64,000 bases of DNA from Methylobacterium jeotgali. Lineage in GTDB: Bacteria; Pseudomonadota; Alphaproteobacteria; Rhizobiales; Beijerinckiaceae. The stretch covers positions 100,005 through 164,004 of the forward strand of contig NZ_BPQR01000010.1 in assembly GCF_022179345.1 (NCBI RefSeq), given 5' to 3'. This document shows, one piece after another, positions 32,329 to 42,700 of the stretch (positions are counted from its first letter, which is position 1; each line of letters opens with the position of its first letter). The notes beneath the pieces are model-generated. The model did no database searches. It was not told the origin of the DNA and saw only the letters and a list, made by a program, of their open reading frames with translations. The translations under genes were made by a program, and so were the position numbers.

Positions 32329-34176
32329 TCAGCCCTCGCCACCGACGACGTCGCGCAGGAGGTGCGTCAGGAAGCCTGCGATCCTCTCCGCGTCCAGGTC
32401 CGCGTCGTGGTCGAGGTAGAGCTCCTCCAGAAGCGCGAGGTCGATGCACGTCGCCCGCCGGGTCCCGCGCGGCTGCGTGATGTCACGGCTCGCCGCCCTC
32501 GCGGGACCGAAGCCCTCGGCATCGTCGGAGGGTGGTGGCGTCGTCCAGTCGGAGCGCCTGTCGCGTTCGACCGGACCGGCCCGCAGAGGAAGACCGCGGG
32601 ATGGGGAGCCGACCACCACCAGGGGCGGGTGTCCGCCGGCCTGCGCCGTCCAGGCTTGCAGGATGCGGTACATCCGCGTGCCGATCTGCTTGCGTGCCTT
32701 CCAGACCAGGATGTGGGCGTCGGCGTCGCGGAACCTGAGCTGGCCGTCCATGCCGGTCCGGTCATGCGGCACCAACTCGTCGAACGTGCATAGGACCGCC
32801 AGCGCGTGGATCGCGGCCTCCAGCTCCGGCATCGAGAGGTACAGGTCGTCGGTGATGTCCTCGGCCGCGGCCTCGGTCCCGCGCAAAAGCGAGCGGAGGA
32901 TGTCGCGAGCGTCCGGCGAGGCGCGTCTCTCAAGGTGCGTCCGCAGCACGGCGAGCCCCTGGGCCACGCGCGGACTGTAGGCGTCCTGGCCGGGATGGCG
33001 CCGCGTGAGCCGATGCGTCTCGTAGGTCGCGGCGCAGGCGTGCGGGGTGAAGGCCGGGCCGATGCCCTCGCCGCCCACCGGGAAGCAGGTCGCCGCCTGC
33101 CAAAGATGCAGTCCCGTCACCGGGCCGACCCTGGACACGAGGATGGGGCCACCGACCACGCAGGGGCCGCAGTCGCGGATGACCAAGCCCTCCGCGGAGG
33201 CTCCGACCGACACCGGGCGACCGCCCGGGAACGGGGTGGCTCCCTTCGGATAGGCCTGCTTGCTGGCGTAGACACCGCTCAGCGAGCGCCACTTGTCCTC
33301 GTCTTCCGTTTCGCGGGGGCGGCCGTAGGCCTGGTTGGCTATCGCCACGACCACGGTGCGGTTCGGCGCGGCGTCGGCGACGACCGCCCCGATGGCCCGC
33401 TGCCAGTTCCAATCCCACGGCCTGCCCTGAAGCAGCGAGCCGGTGACCAGGACGGGCCTGCCGCCGGGGTCGGCCGAGATGGCTCTTGCGACCCGCTGCC
33501 GAGGCGTCGACCCGGATGCATCGGGCTCCTGGAGGAGATCCGCGCAGACGAGGGGGAACACGTCCACGTCCGGGAAGGACAGGCGAACGATGTTCCGACC
33601 GCGGTCGAGGCCTCGGTGCGGGGCCTCTGTCCTCTGCTCGGGGAAATTCTTCAGCGCGGCGACGCAACTGGTCCCCGCCCCGGGGCGGTGTATCCAGCAC
33701 CACAGGCCGTTGTACACCCTATCGCCGGCCCGCACCTCCCGGTCGATGTCCCAGCCTGCGAATCGCCGCGTCGCGCCCTCCGAGCCAAGCCACTCGCGCA
33801 GCCACGTCCCGGGCGTCATCCCGAAACCGGCGATGAGCACGAGCGGTCGGTCGGCGGCGCGGACGAGGTCGTCGACGGCGGACCAGTCGGGGGAGCCGAA
33901 GGCATATTCCGGGGCGAGCAGGACGGTCGCCGTGCCGCCGGTAACCAACTCGTTGAGGACCGGCTGCGACCATGCGCCGTCCCGACCGTGCAGGAGATCC
34001 CGCAGCGCGGCCACCATGTGGGCCCGCGTCGAGTCCCCGACGATGGCCGCGTCCGCGACGATCATGGATTGCACGACGCACAGAGGTATCCCGCCGCCGT
34101 CGATCAGGGGGAGGTCGCATGAGAAGCTGATGATCCCCGGCACGCTGGCGTTCGCGTCGATAGGCTGGGCAACCAC
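32329..34176 (-). CDS. nitrilase-like carbon-nitrogen hydrolase protein (system component 1)
   Basis: A protein of 615 residues. The N-terminal half fits the nitrilase superfamily triad: Glu 90 in LLAPEYAFGSPDW, Lys 176 in CVAALKNFPEQRTE and Cys 211 in VFPLVCADLLQEPD. Nitrilase-fold enzymes cleave amide, nitrile or NAD-type C-N bonds. The C-terminal half is helical and unrecognised. The GTG start at 34176 is used; no strong ribosome binding site is visible. It is the first gene of the four-gene operon that ends against the tRNA and would be the effector if the system is Lamassu-like. The triad is read by eye and a catalytically dead fold cannot be excluded. Confidence 0.75.
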   Translation of the reverse strand: MVAQPIDANASVPGIISFSCDLPLIDGGGIPLCVVQSMIVADAAIVGDSTRAHMVAALRDLLHGRDGAWSQPVLNELVTGGTATVLLAPEYAFGSPDWSAVDDLVRAADRPLVLIAGFGMTPGTWLREWLGSEGATRRFAGWDIDREVRAGDRVYNGLWCWIHRPGAGTSCVAALKNFPEQRTEAPHRGLDRGRNIVRLSFPDVDVFPLVCADLLQEPDASGSTPRQRVARAISADPGGRPVLVTGSLLQGRPWDWNWQRAIGAVVADAAPNRTVVVAIANQAYGRPRETEDEDKWRSLSGVYASKQAYPKGATPFPGGRPVSVGASAEGLVIRDCGPCVVGGPILVSRVGPVTGLHLWQAATCFPVGGEGIGPAFTPHACAATYETHRLTRRHPGQDAYSPRVAQGLAVLRTHLERRASPDARDILRSLLRGTEAAAEDITDDLYLSMPELEAAIHALAVLCTFDELVPHDRTGMDGQLRFRDADAHILVWKARKQIGTRMYRILQAWTAQAGGHPPLVVVGSPSRGLPLRAGPVERDRRSDWTTPPPSDDAEGFGPARAASRDITQPRGTRRATCIDLALLEELYLDHDADLDAERIAGFLTHLLRDVVGGEG

Positions 34177-34676
34177 GGGGCTCTGGCTTCAATCGGGGGC
34201 TGGAACGCCCCGCAGGTCGGGAGAGATCAGAAGTGGAACAAATCGACCGGTCGAAGCAAGCGCTTCCAGCCCCCGCCGAGGGAATAGATGACGATTGCGG
34301 CCCCCGGGCACCCGCGCAGGCGCGGGCTCGGCGCCCCGACCGAAGCCGCAGACGTCACCGACCGCGCCGGGCCAAGCCAACGTGTGGGCGGCGAGGCGCT
34401 CGCGGGCAGATCGGGTCTCGGGCCGCCAATGCTCGGAAACCCGCCCGCCCGCCGGCGACCCGGCGCGGCAGCTTCGGGCGAGCGTTCCCGTTGTTGCATC
34501 GGCCGACCAGGATCCTAGAACGATGGCGGGTCGCGACCCGGGCGCGCTGCAGGGTCCTGCGAACACGAAAGCCGGGGATTTTTCGGCGGCCCGGCCTGGG
34601 ATTTATTGGGATTTATGTTGAAAGCAGCCACCGCTAAGTGACTGAAACCACGCACCTATTTCGCAAGGGAAATAAG
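34177..34676. other. island edge: non-coding, with tandem repeat and hairpin
   Basis: Five hundred bases with no supported gene. Near the end TGGGATTTAT is repeated in tandem (34597-34606 and 34607-34616). A hairpin TATTTC-GCAAGG-GAAATA (34657-34674) sits just beyond the tRNA 3' end and may help end tRNA transcription, though no U-run follows. The junction between island and chromosome probably lies here or inside the tRNA 3' end. Confidence 0.45.
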
Positions 34677-34752
<76 letters not shown>

Positions 34753-34872
34753 GTCCGAGGCGCCGGCCTTTTAGGCTTGCGCGCTTGAGCCTGTCAATCG
34801 GAGCTTTTCCGCCAGCGGACGGCACCTGCCGGCCGGGGTCCGGGGCGGAGCCGTGGAGTTCAAGAACCGCGC

Positions 34873-35175
34873 ATGTACGCCCTCCTCTGGCTCTTCGACA
34901 CCCTCGTCCAGATCCTGATCTACATCCTCATCGCGAGCGCGGTGCTGAGCTGGCTCGTGGCGTTCAACGTCGTGAACGTGCGCAACCCCATCGTCTCGCA
35001 GATCGGCGAGTTCCTCTACCGGGTCACGGAGCCCCTGCTGCGGCCGATCCGCAACCTGCTGCCGAACCTCGGCGGGGTCGACGTCTCGCCGATCATCCTG
35101 ATCCTGCTGTTGCTCTTCATCAGCCGCCTGCTGCATGAGTTCGTGCCGGCGCAGACCTACGGCGTCGCGGGCTGA
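34873..35175 (+). CDS. YggT family membrane protein
   Basis: A 100-residue protein with two strongly hydrophobic regions (LVQILIYILIASAVLSWLVA and SPIILILLLLFISRLLHEF) flanking the family motif EPLLRPIRNLLPN. YggT proteins are small inner-membrane proteins implicated in osmotic tolerance or division-linked functions. First core gene beyond the tRNA, on the opposite strand to it. Confidence 0.88.
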   Translation: MYALLWLFDTLVQILIYILIASAVLSWLVAFNVVNVRNPIVSQIGEFLYRVTEPLLRPIRNLLPNLGGVDVSPIILILLLLFISRLLHEFVPAQTYGVAG

Positions 35176-35218
35176 GGGCCCGCGCGGCCACATCCGGCAC
35201 GAGGGTTCCGACGACGTC

Positions 35219-36265
35219 ATGAAGACCAATCCCGGCCGCTTCTTCGAGGATTACCGCCTCGGCGAGACCATCCGCCACGCCACGCCGCGCACGGTGACCG
35301 AGGGCGACGCCGCCCTCTACACCGCGCTCTACGGCCCCCGCTTCGCGGTGCAGTCCTCCGACGCCTTCGCCCGCGCCATCGGCTATCCGGGAAAGCCGCT
35401 CGACGACCTGCTCGTCTTCCACGTCGTGTTCGGCAAGACCGTGCCGGACATCTCGCTGAACGCGCTCGCCAATCTCGGCTACGCCGAGGGACGCTTCCTG
35501 AAGCCCGTGAAGGCCGGGCAGACCCTCTCGACGGTCTCCGAGGTCATCGGCCTCAAGGAGAGCTCCAACCGGCAGACCGGCGTCGTCTACGTCCGCTCCA
35601 CGGGCTCCGACGAGAGCGGCGAGACCGTGCTCAGCTATTGCCGCTGGGTGCTGGTGCGCAAGCGCGACCACGGCGCGACGATCGCCGAGGAGCACGTGCC
35701 GAGCTTCGCCAAGGCGGTCGATCCGGCCGATCTCGCGAGCGCCCTCCCCCGTCTCGACGCGGGCGCCTACGACACCGACCTCGCCGGCAGCCCGCATCGC
35801 TTCGCGGACTACGCCAAGGGCGAGCGCATCGACCATGTCGACGGCACCACCGTCGAGGAGGCCGAGCATCAGCTCGCCACCCGGCTCTACCAGAACACCG
35901 CCAAGGTTCATTTCGACGCGCTCGCCACCCGCGAGACCAAGTTCGGCAAGCGGCTGATCTACGGCGGGCACGTCATCTCCATCGCCCGCGCGCTCAGCTT
36001 CAACGGGCTCGCCAACGCCTTCGCGCTCGCCGGCATCAATGCCGGGCGGCACGTGGCGCCGCTGTTTGCCGGCGACACCGTCTATGCCTGGAGCGAGGTG
36101 CTCGACACCGCCACGGTCCCGGGCCGCGACGACGTCGGCCTGCTGCGCCTGCGCACGGTGGCGGCCAAGAACCGCTCCTGCGCCGGCTTCCCCGACCGCG
36201 AGGGCGAGGGCTACGACCCCTCCGTGATCCTCGATCTCGACTACTGGGCCTTCATCCCGCGCTGA
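35219..36265 (+). CDS. meaC: mesaconyl-CoA hydratase (double MaoC)
   Basis: A protein of 348 residues with two MaoC/hot-dog halves: GRFFEDYRLGETIRHATPRT with VTEGDAALYTALYG, then HFDALATRETKFGKRLIYGG. It matches mesaconyl-CoA hydratase (beta-methylmalyl-CoA dehydratase), the ethylmalonyl-CoA pathway enzyme that interconverts mesaconyl-CoA and methylmalyl-CoA. The gene is called meaC or mcd in Methylobacterium. The length fits. The ATG at 35219 starts 44 bp after yggT. The end overlaps the convergent TauE gene by 14 bp. Its presence supports an alphaproteobacterium that assimilates C2 units by this route. Confidence 0.85.
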   Translation: MKTNPGRFFEDYRLGETIRHATPRTVTEGDAALYTALYGPRFAVQSSDAFARAIGYPGKPLDDLLVFHVVFGKTVPDISLNALANLGYAEGRFLKPVKAGQTLSTVSEVIGLKESSNRQTGVVYVRSTGSDESGETVLSYCRWVLVRKRDHGATIAEEHVPSFAKAVDPADLASALPRLDAGAYDTDLAGSPHRFADYAKGERIDHVDGTTVEEAEHQLATRLYQNTAKVHFDALATRETKFGKRLIYGGHVISIARALSFNGLANAFALAGINAGRHVAPLFAGDTVYAWSEVLDTATVPGRDDVGLLRLRTVAAKNRSCAGFPDREGEGYDPSVILDLDYWAFIPR

Positions 36266-37055
36266 CCAGCGCCAGCACAGCCTGCCGCAGGGGGTTGGCG
36301 GGGTCTGAGAGCAGCCGCAGCGCCATCGCGCAGGCGATGGTGACGAGGAGCGGCCGGATCAGCCTTGCGCCGAGGCGCACGGCCAGCGCCGAGCCGATCT
36401 GAGCGCCGAGGAAGGCGCCCGCCGCCATCGCGAGCCCGATCGCCCAAACGACGTGTCCCGAGGCGGCGAACAGCGCCAGCGCCCCGACGTTGCTCGCGGC
36501 GTTGGCGAGCTTGGTGTGGGCGGTCGCCCGCACCACGCCGAGCCCGAGCAGGGTGACGAAGCCGACCATGTAGAAGGCGCCGGCGCCGGGGCCGAACACG
36601 CCGTCGTAGAAGCCGACCAGCGGCGCCACGGTCGCGGCGAAGACGAGCGGCGTGACGCGGGCCGCGGCGTCCTCGTTGCTCATCCGCCGGGCGGTGGCGA
36701 AGTAGAGGGCGATGCCGACGAGGAGCACCGGCACGGCGGCGTCGAGCACCGCCCGCGGCAGCAGGCTCACGCAGAGCGCGCCGGCGACCGAGGCGAGCCC
36801 GGCGGCGAGCGCGATCGGCCAGGCCTCCGGCCAGCGGATCAGCCCGCGCCGGGCGAAGGCGACCGTCGCCGAGACCGAGCCCGCCGTGCCCTGGAGCTTG
36901 TTGGTGGCGATGGCGCTCACCGGATCGAGCCCGGCGAGGATCAGGGCCGGCAGGGTCATCAGTCCCCCGCCCCCGGCGATGGCGTCGACGCAGCCCGCCC
37001 CCACGGCCACCCCGAACAGGCCGAGGAGCAGGCCGGGATCGATGTCGAGGGGCAT
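36252..37055 (-). CDS. TauE/SafE family anion exporter
   Basis: Inner-membrane protein of 267 residues with about eight hydrophobic segments. It has the family's internal duplication, GVAVGAGCVDAIAGGGGLMT near the start and a related FYDGVFGPGAGAFYMVGFV in the second half. Members export sulfite, sulfoacetate or other organosulfur anions. The ATG at 37055 begins the first hydrophobic segment; the longer frame adds an Arg-rich stretch without sense. Convergent with and overlapping meaC. Confidence 0.88.
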   Translation of the reverse strand: MPLDIDPGLLLGLFGVAVGAGCVDAIAGGGGLMTLPALILAGLDPVSAIATNKLQGTAGSVSATVAFARRGLIRWPEAWPIALAAGLASVAGALCVSLLPRAVLDAAVPVLLVGIALYFATARRMSNEDAAARVTPLVFAATVAPLVGFYDGVFGPGAGAFYMVGFVTLLGLGVVRATAHTKLANAASNVGALALFAASGHVVWAIGLAMAAGAFLGAQIGSALAVRLGARLIRPLLVTIACAMALRLLSDPANPLRQAVLALVSAG

Positions 37056-37107
37056 GGCGGACCTGTACGGAGGTAGGCCCCGCGCCGGTGCGGCGCGGGA
37101 ACGGGTT

Positions 37108-37698
37108 CTAGTCGCGGACGACGACCTTGGTGCCGACACGGACGCGGTCGTAGAGGTCGACCACGTCCTTGTTGGTCATGCGGATGCAGCCGGAGGAGAC
37201 CGCCGCGCCCATCGTCTCCGGCTCGTTCGAGCCGTGGATGCGGTAGAGCGAGGAGCCTAGATAGAGCGCGCGGGCGCCGAGCGGGTTGTCCTGGCCGCCG
37301 GCCATGTAGCGGGGCAGGTCCGGGCGGCGGGCGAGCATCTGGGCCGGGGGGCGCCAGTCCGGCCACTCCTTCTTCATGGTCACGGTCTTGGTGCCCGACC
37401 ACGAGAAGCCCCGCCGGCCGACGCCGACCCCGTAGCGGATCGCCTCGCCGCCGCCGAGCACGTAGTAGAGCCGGCGCTGGCTCGTGGAGACGACGACGGT
37501 GCCGGGCTTCTCGGAGCCGCGCCAGGCGACCGTCTCGCGGGGAATCGCCTGCGTGCGGAAGACGTTGAGGAAGTCCGCGATCGGGCCGCTGTCGAGGGGG
37601 TTGGCGCGGGCCGGCACCGCGCCCGCCGCGAGGCAGAGGGCGAGGATCGCGGTGAGGTGCTTGCGTCGCGCGCCGCGGAAGGGGTTGGCTGTCGGCAT
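37108..37698 (-). CDS. L,D-transpeptidase (YkuD/ErfK)
   Basis: Exported protein of 196 residues. It has a signal peptide (LTAILALCLAAGAVPARA), then a YkuD domain (VVVSTSQRRLYYVLGGGEAI) with the catalytic signature HGSNEPETMGAAVSSGCIRM, whose Cys is the nucleophile and His a triad member. Such enzymes form 3-3 peptidoglycan cross-links or attach proteins to peptidoglycan. The length is typical of the single-domain alphaproteobacterial form. Confidence 0.93.
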   Translation of the reverse strand: MPTANPFRGARRKHLTAILALCLAAGAVPARANPLDSGPIADFLNVFRTQAIPRETVAWRGSEKPGTVVVSTSQRRLYYVLGGGEAIRYGVGVGRRGFSWSGTKTVTMKKEWPDWRPPAQMLARRPDLPRYMAGGQDNPLGARALYLGSSLYRIHGSNEPETMGAAVSSGCIRMTNKDVVDLYDRVRVGTKVVVRD

Positions 37699-37863
37699 CG
37701 TCGGGATCGTCCTCCGGGCCGGGCGGCCGTGCCGCCCCTGGACGGTCGGTGAAGCCCGGCTTCGCGGCGGGGATGTGGTCGGTCAAGCCCGCGGGCGCCG
37801 ATCCCGGCCGGCTGTGGGACGGCGGCAACGCCTCCGCGGAGGAACGATCCTCTCCCGTTCGGG

Positions 37864-38325
37864 ATGAACGAGATGTCGCAGCCTATTGCGAAGCTCGCGT
37901 CGCAGTACCACCCTCCCCTCGTGAGACCCGGCACCACGATCGAGAGCGGGCGCTTCGGCGCGGCCGTGCAGCGCGCCTTTCCGGCGCTGCGCTCCGGCTG
38001 CCGTGCCCTGCTCAGCTTCGTCGTCGCGACGCTGCTCGTCGCCCTCTCCTCCCTGCCGGACCCGAACCCCGAGCCTCCGCGCGGACCGGTCTCCGCGGTG
38101 TCGATCCATTCGATCCACGCGCCGGGTGCGGGCGGAGCGGGCCGGCAGGCCCTCAGCGCGATGCACGCGGATGCCGATCTTCCCCCCGGCAACCTCCGCA
38201 CCGCCGCGCCCGCCTTACCGGCGGTCGAACGGCGCCTGGCCGATGCGGGCTTCGCGGTTCCGGCCGCCGCCTGGCCGCCGTCCCGGACCGCGCCCCCGCC
38301 CGACCGGCCTCCGAGAGCCGCCTGA
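37864..38325 (+). CDS. hypothetical protein with one membrane segment
   Basis: A 153-codon frame starting MNEMSQPIAKLASQY. A hydrophobic stretch at about 47-62 (LLSFVVATLLVALSSL) is followed by a Pro/Ala-rich periplasmic-looking tail. It has no recognised domain. It lies alone between the L,D-transpeptidase and the efflux operon. Plausible but not certain; codon composition is only moderately protein-like. Confidence 0.4.
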   Translation: MNEMSQPIAKLASQYHPPLVRPGTTIESGRFGAAVQRAFPALRSGCRALLSFVVATLLVALSSLPDPNPEPPRGPVSAVSIHSIHAPGAGGAGRQALSAMHADADLPPGNLRTAAPALPAVERRLADAGFAVPAAAWPPSRTAPPPDRPPRAA

Positions 38326-38496
38326 CGCCGCCCCCGGCCATCCGCACGCTCGCGGTGGGCCGGATCATGCTTGCGCCGTTTTCATCGTCCTCGGATACCG
38401 GACGCGCCGGCCGCCGTGCCTGCGGTCGCTCGCGATCCGTATCGGGATCTGCGGCGCCGACCCGTCAGACCGCCCCTCAGGAGCGACGTGCCCTCG

Positions 38497-39750
38497 ATGT
38501 CTTCCCGCCCCGTCAGCTGCCGGCCCCGCTCGTTCGCGTCGCTGCGCGCCTGGTCCGTTCCCGTGGCCGCCGGCCTCGCGCTCGCCACCCTGTCGGCCTG
38601 CAACCAGAAGCAGGCCGCCGCGCCCGTGCCCGGTCCGCCGCCGGAGGTGACGGTGGTCACCGTCGCCCCGCAGCCGATTCCCTACGTGCGCGACCTTCCC
38701 GGCCGGGTGGCCCCGATGCGCATCGCCGAGGTGCGGGCCCGCGTCTCCGGCCTCGTCGTGCGGCGGCTGTTCGAGCAGGGTTCGACGGTCAAGGAAGGCG
38801 ACATCCTCTACAAGATCGACGCGGCCCCCTACGAGGTCGAGCTCGCCAGCGCCGAGGCGGCCCTCGCCCGCACCGAGGCCGCCCTGGTCCTGGCGAGCCA
38901 GCAGGCCGAGCGCCTGGAGACGCTGCTCTCGCGGGCGACCGCGAGCCAGGCCCAGTACGACGCCGCCTTCGCCGCGAAGAAGCAGGCGGAGGCCGAGGTC
39001 GCCGGCGCCAAGGCGACCCGCGACCGGGCCAAGCTCAACCTCTCCTGGACGGACGTGCGCGCGCCGATCAGCGGCCGCATCGGCCGGGCCCTGCTCACCG
39101 AGGGCACGCTGATCGAGCAGGGCAGCGCCCAGGTGCTGGCCACGATCCAGCAGCTCGACCCGATCTACGTCGACATCACCCAGTCGGTGGGCGAACTGAA
39201 CAAGCTGCGCCGGGACCTCGCCAGCGGCGAGCTCGACCGCCTCGACAAGGACCACGCCAACGCGCACCTGATCATGGACGACGGCACGCTCTACCCGCTG
39301 GCCGGCCGGCTCCTGTTCTCCGACGTCACCGCCGATCCGAGCACCGGCCAGGTGACGCTGCGCGTGCAGTTCCCCAACCCGCACGACGAGCTCTTCCCCG
39401 GCATGTACGTGCGCGCCCGCATCAAGCAGGGCATCGATTCCGACGCCATCGCCGTGCCGCAGCAGGCGATCCAGCGCACCACCGACGGCAAGGCCGAGGT
39501 CTGGGTGGTCGGCGCCGACGACAAGGTGATGCTCCAGCCCGTCGAGGTCGGCCCTGTCGTCGGCCAGAGCTGGCTGATCCGCGACGGCCTCAAGGCCGGC
39601 ACCCGCGTCGTCACCGAGGGCTTCCAGAAGATTTCCACCGGCAGCACCGTGAAGCCGGTCGAGACCGGCACCCCGGCCGAACAGGCCGCGCTCGGCAAGC
39701 CGCAGGATTCCGACGAGACGTCGGACCTGATCGACGTCCGCGGCCGCTGA
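38497..39750 (+). CDS. RND efflux periplasmic adaptor lipoprotein
   Basis: Membrane-fusion protein of the AcrA/MexA type, about 417 residues. The lipobox is ALATLSACN, so a lipoprotein signal is expected. It has a biotinyl-lipoyl half (VRARVSGLVVRRLFEQGSTV), a coiled-coil hairpin (residues about 105-170), the second lipoyl half and the beta-barrel and membrane-proximal domains (GGLR-type region FPNPHDELFPGMYVRARI). It joins the RND pump encoded 21 bp later to an outer-membrane channel. ATG 38497 is used; GTG 38488 lies 4 bp after AGGAG and is possible. Confidence 0.92.
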   Translation: MSSRPVSCRPRSFASLRAWSVPVAAGLALATLSACNQKQAAAPVPGPPPEVTVVTVAPQPIPYVRDLPGRVAPMRIAEVRARVSGLVVRRLFEQGSTVKEGDILYKIDAAPYEVELASAEAALARTEAALVLASQQAERLETLLSRATASQAQYDAAFAAKKQAEAEVAGAKATRDRAKLNLSWTDVRAPISGRIGRALLTEGTLIEQGSAQVLATIQQLDPIYVDITQSVGELNKLRRDLASGELDRLDKDHANAHLIMDDGTLYPLAGRLLFSDVTADPSTGQVTLRVQFPNPHDELFPGMYVRARIKQGIDSDAIAVPQQAIQRTTDGKAEVWVVGADDKVMLQPVEVGPVVGQSWLIRDGLKAGTRVVTEGFQKISTGSTVKPVETGTPAEQAALGKPQDSDETSDLIDVRGR

Positions 39751-39771
39751 CGGACCGGAGGAGCCGCGATC

Positions 39772-42700
39772 ATGGCACGCTTCTTCATCGACCGGCCGAT
39801 CTTCGCCTGGGTCGTCGCGCTGTTCATCTGCTTGGGCGGGGCGCTCTCGATCCCGCTCCTGCCGATCGCCCAGTACCCGATGATCGCCCCGCCCTCGATC
39901 GCGCTGTCGACCGCCTATCCCGGCGCCTCGGTCGAGAACCTCTACACGGGCACCACCCGGCTCATCGAGGACGAGCTGAACGGGGCCGCCAACATCCTCA
40001 GCTTCGAGTCGGCGAGCGACTCGTTCGGCAACATCGAGATCACCGCCCAGTTCAGGCCGGGCACCGACCCGGCGCTCGCCGGCGTCGAGGTGCAGAACCG
40101 CCTCAAGCGCGTCGAGGCCCGCCTGCCGGCGGAGGTGCGCCAGCAGGGCATCCTCGTGGAGGAGGCTTCGGCCGCCACCCTCAACATCATCACCCTCGTC
40201 TCGCCGGACGGGTCGATGGACGAGGTCGCGCTCGGCGACTTCCTGACCCGCAACGTCATCAACGAGATCCGCCGCATCCCCGGCGTCGGGCGCGCGACGC
40301 TCTACTCGACACAGCGCTCGCTCCGGGTCTGGATCGACCCGGACAAGCTGCGCGGCCTCTCGCTCAACCCCGCCGACGTGACGCGGGCGATCCAGGACCA
40401 GAACGTCCAGATCGCCTCCGGCGCGGTCGGCGCCGCGCCGAGCCCGGCCAAGAACGCCGTCAACTTCCCCATCATCGTGAAGGGGCAGATGACCGAGCCC
40501 GAGTCGTTCGGCGCCATCGTGCTGCGGGCGAACCCCGACGGCTCGAACGTGCGCCTGCGCGACATCGCCCGGATCGAGCTCGGCGGCGAGGACTACAAGT
40601 TCACGACCCGGCTCAACGGCGGCGAGGCGGCCGGCATCTCGGTGACGCTGGCGCCGGACGGCAACGCCCTCCAGACCGCCCGCTCGATCCGCGCCAAGAT
40701 GGAGGAGCTGGCCCAGTTCTTCCCCGACGGCGTGAAGTGGGACATCCCCTACGACATCACCCCCGCCGTCGACGCCTCGATCCAGAAGGTGCTGATGACG
40801 CTGATCGAGGCGGTGGTGCTCGTCTTCGTGGTGATGTTCCTGTTCCTGCAGAACATCCGCTACACCCTGATCCCGACCATCGTGGTGCCGATCGCGCTGC
40901 TCGGCACCTGCACGGTGATGCTGCTCGCCGGCTTCTCCATCAACGTTCTGACGATGTTCGGCATGGTGCTGGCCATCGGCATCCTCGTCGACGACGCCAT
41001 CGTCGTCGTCGAGAACGTCGAGCGCATCATGAACGAGGAAGGTCTCTCCCCGAAGGAGGCGACCCGCAAGGCCATGGGCCAGATCACGGGGGCGATCATC
41101 GGCATCACGCTGGTGCTGGTGGCGGTGTTCATCCCGATGGCCTTCTTCCCCGGCTCGGTGGGCATCATCTACCGCCAGTTCTCGATCGCGATGGTCACGT
41201 CCATCGCCTTCTCGGCGCTGCTGGCGCTGTCGCTGACGCCGGCGCTGTGCGCGACGCTGCTGAAGCCCGTCGAGAAGGGGCACGGGCACGCGAAGCGCGG
41301 CTTCTTCGGCTGGTTCAACCGCATCGTCGAGCGCGAGACCGCCCGCTACGGGCGCGGCGTTGCCTGGTTCGTCGCCAAGTCGATGCGGGTCATGGTGGTC
41401 TACCTCGCCCTCGCGGTCGGCCTCGCCTACGCCTTCGTGCGCCTGCCGGAGGGCTTCCTGCCGGTGGAGGACCAGGGCTTCTTCACCGTCGACGTGCAGA
41501 CGCCGCCGGGCTCCTCCTTCAACCGCACGCTCGCGGCGGTGAAGAAGCTCGAGGAGCACCTGATGGCCCAGCCGGGCGTGGCGACCGTGACGATCGTCAA
41601 CGGCTTCTCCTTCTCCGGCCAGGGCCAGGTCACGAGCCAGGCCTTCGTCACCCTGAAGCCCTGGGGCGACCGCGACGCGGACAACTCCGCCGCGAAGCTC
41701 GTGGAGGGCACCAACAAGGCGCTCGCGACCTACCGCGACGCGACGTTCGACGCCCAGGAGCCGCCGCCGATCGACAACCTCGGCAACGCGGCGGGCTTCT
41801 CCTTCCGCCTCCAGGACCGGGCGCAGCGGGGCTACTCGGCGCTGCTCGCCGCGCAGGAGCAGCTTCTCACCCTCGCTCGCCAGAGCCCGGTGCTCCAGAA
41901 GATCAAGGTCGAGGGCCTGCCGCCGGCCCCCCAGGCCGAGCTCGTCATCGACCGGGAGAAGGCGGCCGCGCTCGGCGTCAACTTCGACGACGTCAACGAC
42001 ACGATCCAGGTCAATCTCGGCTCTGTCTACGTCAACGACTTCCCGAACCGGGGCCGCATGCAGCGCGTCATCGTGCAGTCCGAGCAGCTCCAGCGCCTCA
42101 ACGCGTCGGACCTGCTCAACTACGGCGTCAAGAACGCGCAGGGCACCATGGTGCCGATGTCGTCCTTCGCCGAGCTGAAATGGGGCGTCGGGCCGGCCCA
42201 GATCGTCGGCTTCAACGGCTACCAGACCGTGCGCGTCACCGGCGAGCCGGCGGCGGGCTACACCTCGGGCGACGCCATCGCAGAGATGGAGCGCCTCGCG
42301 GGCCGGCTGCCGAAGGGCTTCGGCTTCACCTGGACCGGCCAGTCGCTCCAGGAGAAGCAGGCGGGCTCGCAGGCGAGCCTGCTGCTGGCGCTCTCGGTGC
42401 TGATCGTGTTCCTGTGCCTCGCCGCCCTCTACGAGAGCTGGTCGATCCCGTTCTCGGTGATGCTGGTGATCCCGCTCGGCGTCATCGGCGCCGTGGCGGC
42501 GGTCTACCTGCGCGGCCTGCCCAACGACGTCTACTTCAAGATCGGTCTCATCACGATCATCGGCCTCTCGGCCAAGAACGCGATCCTGATCGTGGAGTTC
42601 GCCAAGGACCTCTGGAAGCCGGGCAAGTCGCTGGTCGAGGCAACGATCGAGGCGGCGACCCTGCGCTTCCGGCCGATCGTGATGACCTCGCTGGCCTTCA

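Noticed and set aside
1..34676. CRISPR array or direct-repeat attachment site within the island
   Set aside because: I saw no regularly spaced repeats of 25-40 bp, and no second copy of the tRNA-Ala 3' end, within the window.
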